Source: Chthoniobacterales bacterium
GTDB taxonomy: Bacteria; Verrucomicrobiota; Verrucomicrobiia; Chthoniobacterales; UBA10450
Assembly (NCBI GenBank): GCA_025980625.1
Contig: JAICXG010000126.1
Coordinates: 1 to 8,142 of the forward strand
Direction of reading: 5' to 3'
Length of the DNA stretch: 8,142 nt
This document shows, piece after piece, positions 5,188 to 8,142 of the stretch. A program made the translations under genes and the position numbers. Each line of letters begins with the position of its first letter. Within the stretch, counting starts at the first letter, position 1. Below the pieces are notes generated by a model that had not been told where the DNA came from, ran no database searches, and saw only the letters and a program-made list of their open reading frames with translations.

Positions 5188-7767
5188 TTAGAATGACTGA
5201 CCTTCGAATATGATCCTGCCGTCGCGGGCTTCGGCCCGAACAGTTTGACCCTCGTGGACTTTCCCCTCCAGAATCTGCATGCTCAGTGGGTCGAGTATTT
5301 CTTTCTGAATCGCGCGCTTCAGGGGCCGCGCGCCATAAACCGGATCGTAACCCTCGCGCGCGATCAGTTCTTTGGCCGCGTCGGTCAATTGCAGCGTAAT
5401 TTTTTGCGCCTCCAGCCGTTTCGTCAGGCGGCGAAGCTGGATCTCGACGATCTTCTTCAGGTCTTCATCGCTCAACCGATCGAACATGATGATCTCGTCG
5501 ACGCGATTCAAAAATTCCGGACGGAAATGTTGCCGCAACGCGTCCATCACAAGCCGCGCGCGACCTTCGCTCGAAGCTTCCTCGGTGATGTATTGCGAGC
5601 CGATGTTCGAGGTCATGATGATGACCGTGTTTTTGAAATCGACCGTGCGGCCCTGGCCGTCGGTGATGCGGCCATCGTCGAGCACTTGCAGGAGCACGTT
5701 GAAGACTTCCGGGTGCGCCTTCTCGATTTCGTCGAAAAGAACGACCGAGTACGGTTTGCGCCGGACGGCTTCACTGAGCTGGCCGCCTTCCTCGTAACCG
5801 ACGTAACCGGGCGGCGCGCCGATGAGTCGCGCGACCGTGTGTTTTTCCATGTATTCGCTCATGTCGATGCGAATCATGTTGCGCTCGTCGTCGAACAAAA
5901 ATTCCGCGAGCGCGCGTGAGAGTTCGGTTTTGCCGACGCCGGTCGGGCCGAGGAAAATGAAGGAGCCGATCGGGCGATTCTCGTCCTGCAAACCGGCGCG
6001 GGCGCGGCGGACAGCATTGGCCACGGCCCGGATCGCCGCCTCCTGATCAACCACGCGTTCGTGGAGGTGTTCCTCCAGCCTAACGAGTTTAGCTCTCTCG
6101 CCTTCCTGTAATCGCGAAACCGGAATCCCGGTCCAGCTGGAAACGACTTCGGCAATATCTTCCTCAGTGACTTCTTCGCGCAAGAGACGCGGTTTCTCGT
6201 CGGTCGCTTCCTTTGCCGCGAGCTCGCCGAGCCGTTTCTCGAGCTCCGGAATGCGCCCGTATTGGATCTCGCTCGCCCGCGCCAATTCGCCGCGGCGCTG
6301 GGCGCGTTCCAATTCCGTGCGCAACGCCTCCAGCTCTTCTTTGACCTTGGCCTGGGCGCCGATCTCGGCTTTTTCCTTTTGCCATTCGGCTTTCATGGCC
6401 GACGATTTTTCTTTCAACTCCGCCAGCTCTCTCTCCAGCTTCGTTAGGCGCTCTTTGCTCGCCGCATCTTTTTCTTTCTTCAAAGCCTGACGCTCCATTT
6501 CGTGCTGCATGATTGCGCGCTCGATCACGTCGATTTCGGTCGGCATCGAATCCAGCTCGATCTTCAGGCGCGAAGCCGCTTCGTCGACAAGGTCGACCGC
6601 CTTATCGGGAAGAAAGCGATCGCTGATGTAGCGATGCGAAAGCACCGCGGCCGCGACCAGCGCCGAATCGCGAATCCTCACGCCGTGGTGCACTTCATAG
6701 CGCTCCTTCAACCCGCGCAGGATCGCGATCGTATCTTCGACGCTCGGCTCATCCACCATGACGGGCTGGAACCGGCGCTCGAGCGCGGCGTCTTTTTCGA
6801 TGTATTTGCGATACTCAGCGAGGGTGGTGGCGCCGATGGTGCGCAACTCACCGCGTGCCAGTTGCGGCTTGAGCATGTTCGAAGCATCGACCGCTCCTTC
6901 ACTCGCGCCCGCGCCGACGATGGTGTGCAGCTCGTCGATGAAAAGAATGATCTCGCCTTGGGAGTCAGTCACTTCCTTGAGAAAAGCTTTCAGGCGGTCC
7001 TCGAATTCGCCGCGGAACTTTGCTCCCGCGATCATGGAGCCGATATCCATCGCCACCAGGCGCTTGTTCTTGAGCGATTCAGGCACGTCGCCGGAAATGA
7101 TCCGGCGCGCGAGGCCTTCCACGATCGCGGTCTTGCCCACACCCGGTTCACCGATGAGCACGGGATTGTTTTTCGTCCGGCGCGAAAGGACCTGCATGAC
7201 GCGCCGGATTTCGTTGTCGCGGCCAATCACCGGATCGATTTTGCCGCGGCGCGCCAGCTGAGTGAGGTCGCGTCCGTATTTTTCCAAGGCCTGATATTTT
7301 CCCTCGGGATTTTGATCCGTGACGCGTTGCGAGCCGCGCACCTGCTGGAGCGCCTGCATTAGTTTGTCGCGCGTCACGCCGAGGTCCTGAAGGGCACGCG
7401 CGGCCGGCGCTTTCGAGTTCGTTAGGGCAAGCAGGTAATGCTCCGCGCTAACGAACTCGTCTTTGAGTTTCGCCATTTCCTTGTCCGCGCCGTCGAGCAC
7501 GCTGCGCAACTCGCTGCCGAGCCTTTGCTCGATACCGGCGCCGCTGATCCGCGGCAGCTTTTCGATCGCGCCGCGGATTCGTTGCCGCAATGTCTCAGGC
7601 GGAACACCGAGCTTTTCGAGCAACGGCTGGGTGATCCCGTCAGGCTGCTCGAGCAGAGCGAGCAGGAAATGTTCGTTCGTAATCTCCTGCTGGTTGGACT
7701 GCGCGGCAAGGTCGTGCGCGGTTTGCAGCGCCTCCTGCATTTTTTGCGTGAACTTGTCGATCCGCAT
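5188..7767 (-). CDS. clpB: ATP-dependent protein disaggregase ClpB (Hsp104 family)
   Basis: The 859-residue protein is a complete class I HSP100 AAA+ enzyme that, with DnaK/DnaJ/GrpE, pulls polypeptides out of aggregates through a cytosolic hexamer. The N-domain (about 1-145) has two Clp_N repeats. NBD1 has Walker A GEPGVGKT (206-213), pore loop AKFRGEFE (249-256, Phe where E. coli ClpB has Tyr), Walker B ILFIDE (274-279) and arginine-finger ERRF (330-333). The coiled-coil M-domain, unique to ClpB/Hsp104 among the large Clps, spans about 405-525 and is rich in Lys/Glu heptads. NBD2 has GPTGVGKT (607-614), pore loop GYVGYEEGG (654-662), VVLFDEIE (675-682), TSNIGS (719-724) and sensor-2 GARPLKR (812-818). 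The IGL/IGF ClpP-docking loop is absent, as expected for a disaggregase. The MRIDKFT start is canonical. No Shine-Dalgarno sequence, CIRCE element or sigma32-type promoter is visible upstream. Confidence 0.98.
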   Translation of the reverse strand: MRIDKFTQKMQEALQTAHDLAAQSNQQEITNEHFLLALLEQPDGITQPLLEKLGVPPETLRQRIRGAIEKLPRISGAGIEQRLGSELRSVLDGADKEMAKLKDEFVSAEHYLLALTNSKAPAARALQDLGVTRDKLMQALQQVRGSQRVTDQNPEGKYQALEKYGRDLTQLARRGKIDPVIGRDNEIRRVMQVLSRRTKNNPVLIGEPGVGKTAIVEGLARRIISGDVPESLKNKRLVAMDIGSMIAGAKFRGEFEDRLKAFLKEVTDSQGEIILFIDELHTIVGAGASEGAVDASNMLKPQLARGELRTIGATTLAEYRKYIEKDAALERRFQPVMVDEPSVEDTIAILRGLKERYEVHHGVRIRDSALVAAAVLSHRYISDRFLPDKAVDLVDEAASRLKIELDSMPTEIDVIERAIMQHEMERQALKKEKDAASKERLTKLERELAELKEKSSAMKAEWQKEKAEIGAQAKVKEELEALRTELERAQRRGELARASEIQYGRIPELEKRLGELAAKEATDEKPRLLREEVTEEDIAEVVSSWTGIPVSRLQEGERAKLVRLEEHLHERVVDQEAAIRAVANAVRRARAGLQDENRPIGSFIFLGPTGVGKTELSRALAEFLFDDERNMIRIDMSEYMEKHTVARLIGAPPGYVGYEEGGQLSEAVRRKPYSVVLFDEIEKAHPEVFNVLLQVLDDGRITDGQGRTVDFKNTVIIMTSNIGSQYITEEASSEGRARLVMDALRQHFRPEFLNRVDEIIMFDRLSDEDLKKIVEIQLRRLTKRLEAQKITLQLTDAAKELIAREGYDPVYGARPLKRAIQKEILDPLSMQILEGKVHEGQTVRAEARDGRIIFEGQSF
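7414..7459. repeat. Perfect 12-bp inverted repeat inside clpB
   Basis: CGAGTTCGTTAG (7414-7425) and its exact complement CTAACGAACTCG (7448-7459) flank a 22-bp spacer. The repeat falls in the clpB codons for residues about 103-118 (DEFVSAEHYLLALTNS), in the N-domain, so it is translated. The left arm contains a reverse-oriented copy of the CCTAACGA octamer, and the right arm a one-mismatch copy (GCTAACGA). Confidence 0.5.
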
Positions 7768-7774
7768 GGTTCAA

Positions 7775-7804
7775 CCTATAAAACGGCCCTTAACTCGCAA
7801 TCGA
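7775..7804 (-). promoter_or_regulatory. clpB: Possible clpB promoter placing transcription start at the ATG
   Basis: On the minus strand TATAGG (plus 7775-7780) matches the -10 consensus at four of six positions and lies only seven bases before the clpB ATG at 7767. A poor -35 (TCGATT, plus 7799-7804) sits 18 bp further up. If used, the mRNA would be leaderless or nearly so, which would fit the absence of a Shine-Dalgarno sequence. Other promoters further up in 7805-7938 cannot be excluded; nothing there matches consensus well. Confidence 0.3.
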
Positions 7805-7915
7805 GCGCATCCGTTTCCTTGTTCCAATCTCCAAGTGTCGCGGATTGGCGCAGGCTGCAAAATTGATGAGACCGATCGCAGCTATGCGCCACGCCGGCTC
7901 TAGGAGGCTTTGATC

Positions 7916-7945
7916 GCCTTAAGGGAACCTGCCTTGGTTTAAGGC
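7916..7945 (-). terminator. Hairpin overlapping the end of the dockerin gene
   Basis: GCCTTA (7916-7921) and AACC (7926-7929) pair with GGTTTAAGGC (7936-7945), giving ten base pairs with a four-base bulge and a six-base loop. It overlaps the stop codon at 7939-7941. No U-tract follows on the minus strand, so termination is possible but unproven. It could separate the dockerin gene from clpB. Confidence 0.3.
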
Positions 7946-8142
7946 AACGAGGTGCCGATCTGTCTCTTTACGATGGACGCGTCCTGCCGGTCGATCGTGC
8001 CATTCACGTTGATATCTACGCGGAAGTTGCTTTCGTCGGTCGTTTGGCCCTGGTCGGCCCGCGCGATCTGCGCATCGGTCGTGGTAACTGAGCCATCACC
8101 GTCGACATCACCGAGTAACAGACCCATTACAGCCTGAGCCGA
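7939..8142 (-). CDS. C-terminal dockerin-type calcium-binding domain of a secreted protein (5' end cut by window edge)
   Basis: The minus-strand frame is open to the right edge and ends with TAA at 7939-7941, giving the last 67 residues. They contain two complete EF-hand-like dockerin loops. The first, DVDGDGSVTTTD (12-23 of the visible part), has Asp at positions 1, 3, 5 and 12. The second, DINVNGTIDRQD (43-54), has D/N/N at 1, 3 and 5 and Asp at 12. The 31-residue spacing and the terminal GTSLP resemble the dockerin-like tails that close many large secreted or autotransporter-like proteins of soil Verrucomicrobia; that comparison is from memory. An internal ATG at 8127 is unlikely to be the true start, because the frame continues upstream (SAQAV). 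Partner, surface anchoring and the N-terminal function are unknown. Confidence 0.85.
   Translation of the reverse strand, partial: SAQAVMGLLLGDVDGDGSVTTTDAQIARADQGQTTDESNFRVDINVNGTIDRQDASIVKRQIGTSLP

Larger units (their letters stand above)
1645..7426. repeat. Scattered exact copies of the octamer CCTAACGA
   Basis: Exact plus-strand copies lie at 1645-1652, 2506-2513, 3801-3808, 3825-3832 and 6079-6086; exact minus-strand copies lie at 6441-6448 and 7419-7426. All seven are inside genes (two in fadJ, two in the acyl-CoA dehydrogenase, three in clpB). They are read as Pro-Asn, Leu-Thr (four times, always CTA ACG) and Val-Arg (GTT AGG), so no single peptide motif explains them. The shorter core CCTAAC also occurs at 671-676 and, reversed, at 3303-3308. 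The span given here is the outer limit of the set, not a continuous element. Confidence 0.5.

Noticed and set aside
6502..7362. Open frame of 286 codons on the plus strand opposite clpB
   Set aside because: It is antisense to highly conserved ClpB motifs and has no independent support.
7768..7938. CIRCE operator or heat-shock sigma promoter for clpB
   Set aside because: No TTAGCACTC-N9-GAGTGCTAA or CTTGAAA/CCCCAT-like pair is present on the minus strand; the gap also holds no gene or RNA that I can support.
1..8142. CRISPR array, tRNA, rRNA, insertion sequence, phage or defence genes
   Set aside because: No regularly spaced direct repeats, cloverleaf, transposase motifs or terminal inverted repeats were found on either strand.

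Overview
This window looks like ordinary chromosome from a GC-rich, free-living bacterium. By inference the host is a soil-type member of the Verrucomicrobiota (Chthoniobacter/Spartobacteria-like). The grounds are base composition, a dockerin-type C-terminus ending in a GTSLP-like tail, mostly leader-poor genes without Shine-Dalgarno sequences, and the style of the proteins. I cannot run a phylogeny, so this placement is tentative.

Layout from left to right. Positions 1-623 (minus strand) hold the N-terminal two fifths or so of an MgtE-type magnesium transporter, cut by the left edge. A 160-bp divergent intergenic region follows, with a small 8-bp-period tandem repeat. Positions 784-4785 (plus strand) form a two-gene fatty-acid beta-oxidation operon: a FadJ/FadB-type bifunctional enoyl-CoA hydratase/3-hydroxyacyl-CoA dehydrogenase, then 21 nt later a VLCAD/ACAD9-like acyl-CoA dehydrogenase with its own good ribosome binding site. 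A perfect 12-bp hairpin closes this operon and faces the convergent minus-strand genes. Next come a small secreted cysteine-rich protein with two LTxxQ motifs (4826-5125, minus), the full-length disaggregase ClpB (5188-7767, minus), a 171-bp gap, and the last 67 residues of a dockerin-type calcium-binding secreted protein entering from the right edge (7939-8142, minus).

How the genes work together. The fad pair supplies three of the four catalytic steps of a beta-oxidation turn: acyl-CoA dehydrogenation, hydration and 3-hydroxyacyl-CoA oxidation. The thiolase is not here. ClpB and the small LTxxQ protein lie in tandem on the same strand. They may form a loose protein-quality-control pair, one cytosolic and one periplasmic, but this is only a context argument. 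The mgtE and dockerin genes seem unrelated to their neighbours.

I see no CRISPR array, tRNA, rRNA, insertion sequence, phage gene or defence system, and no convincing new multi-gene system. The observations most worth a second look are at the DNA level: an over-represented octamer (CCTAACGA, seven exact copies, all inside genes and often using the uncommon codons CTA or AGG), a 12-bp inverted repeat inside clpB built on the same word, the octamer tandem array upstream of mgtE/fadJ, a possibly leaderless clpB promoter, and the small six-cysteine exported protein.
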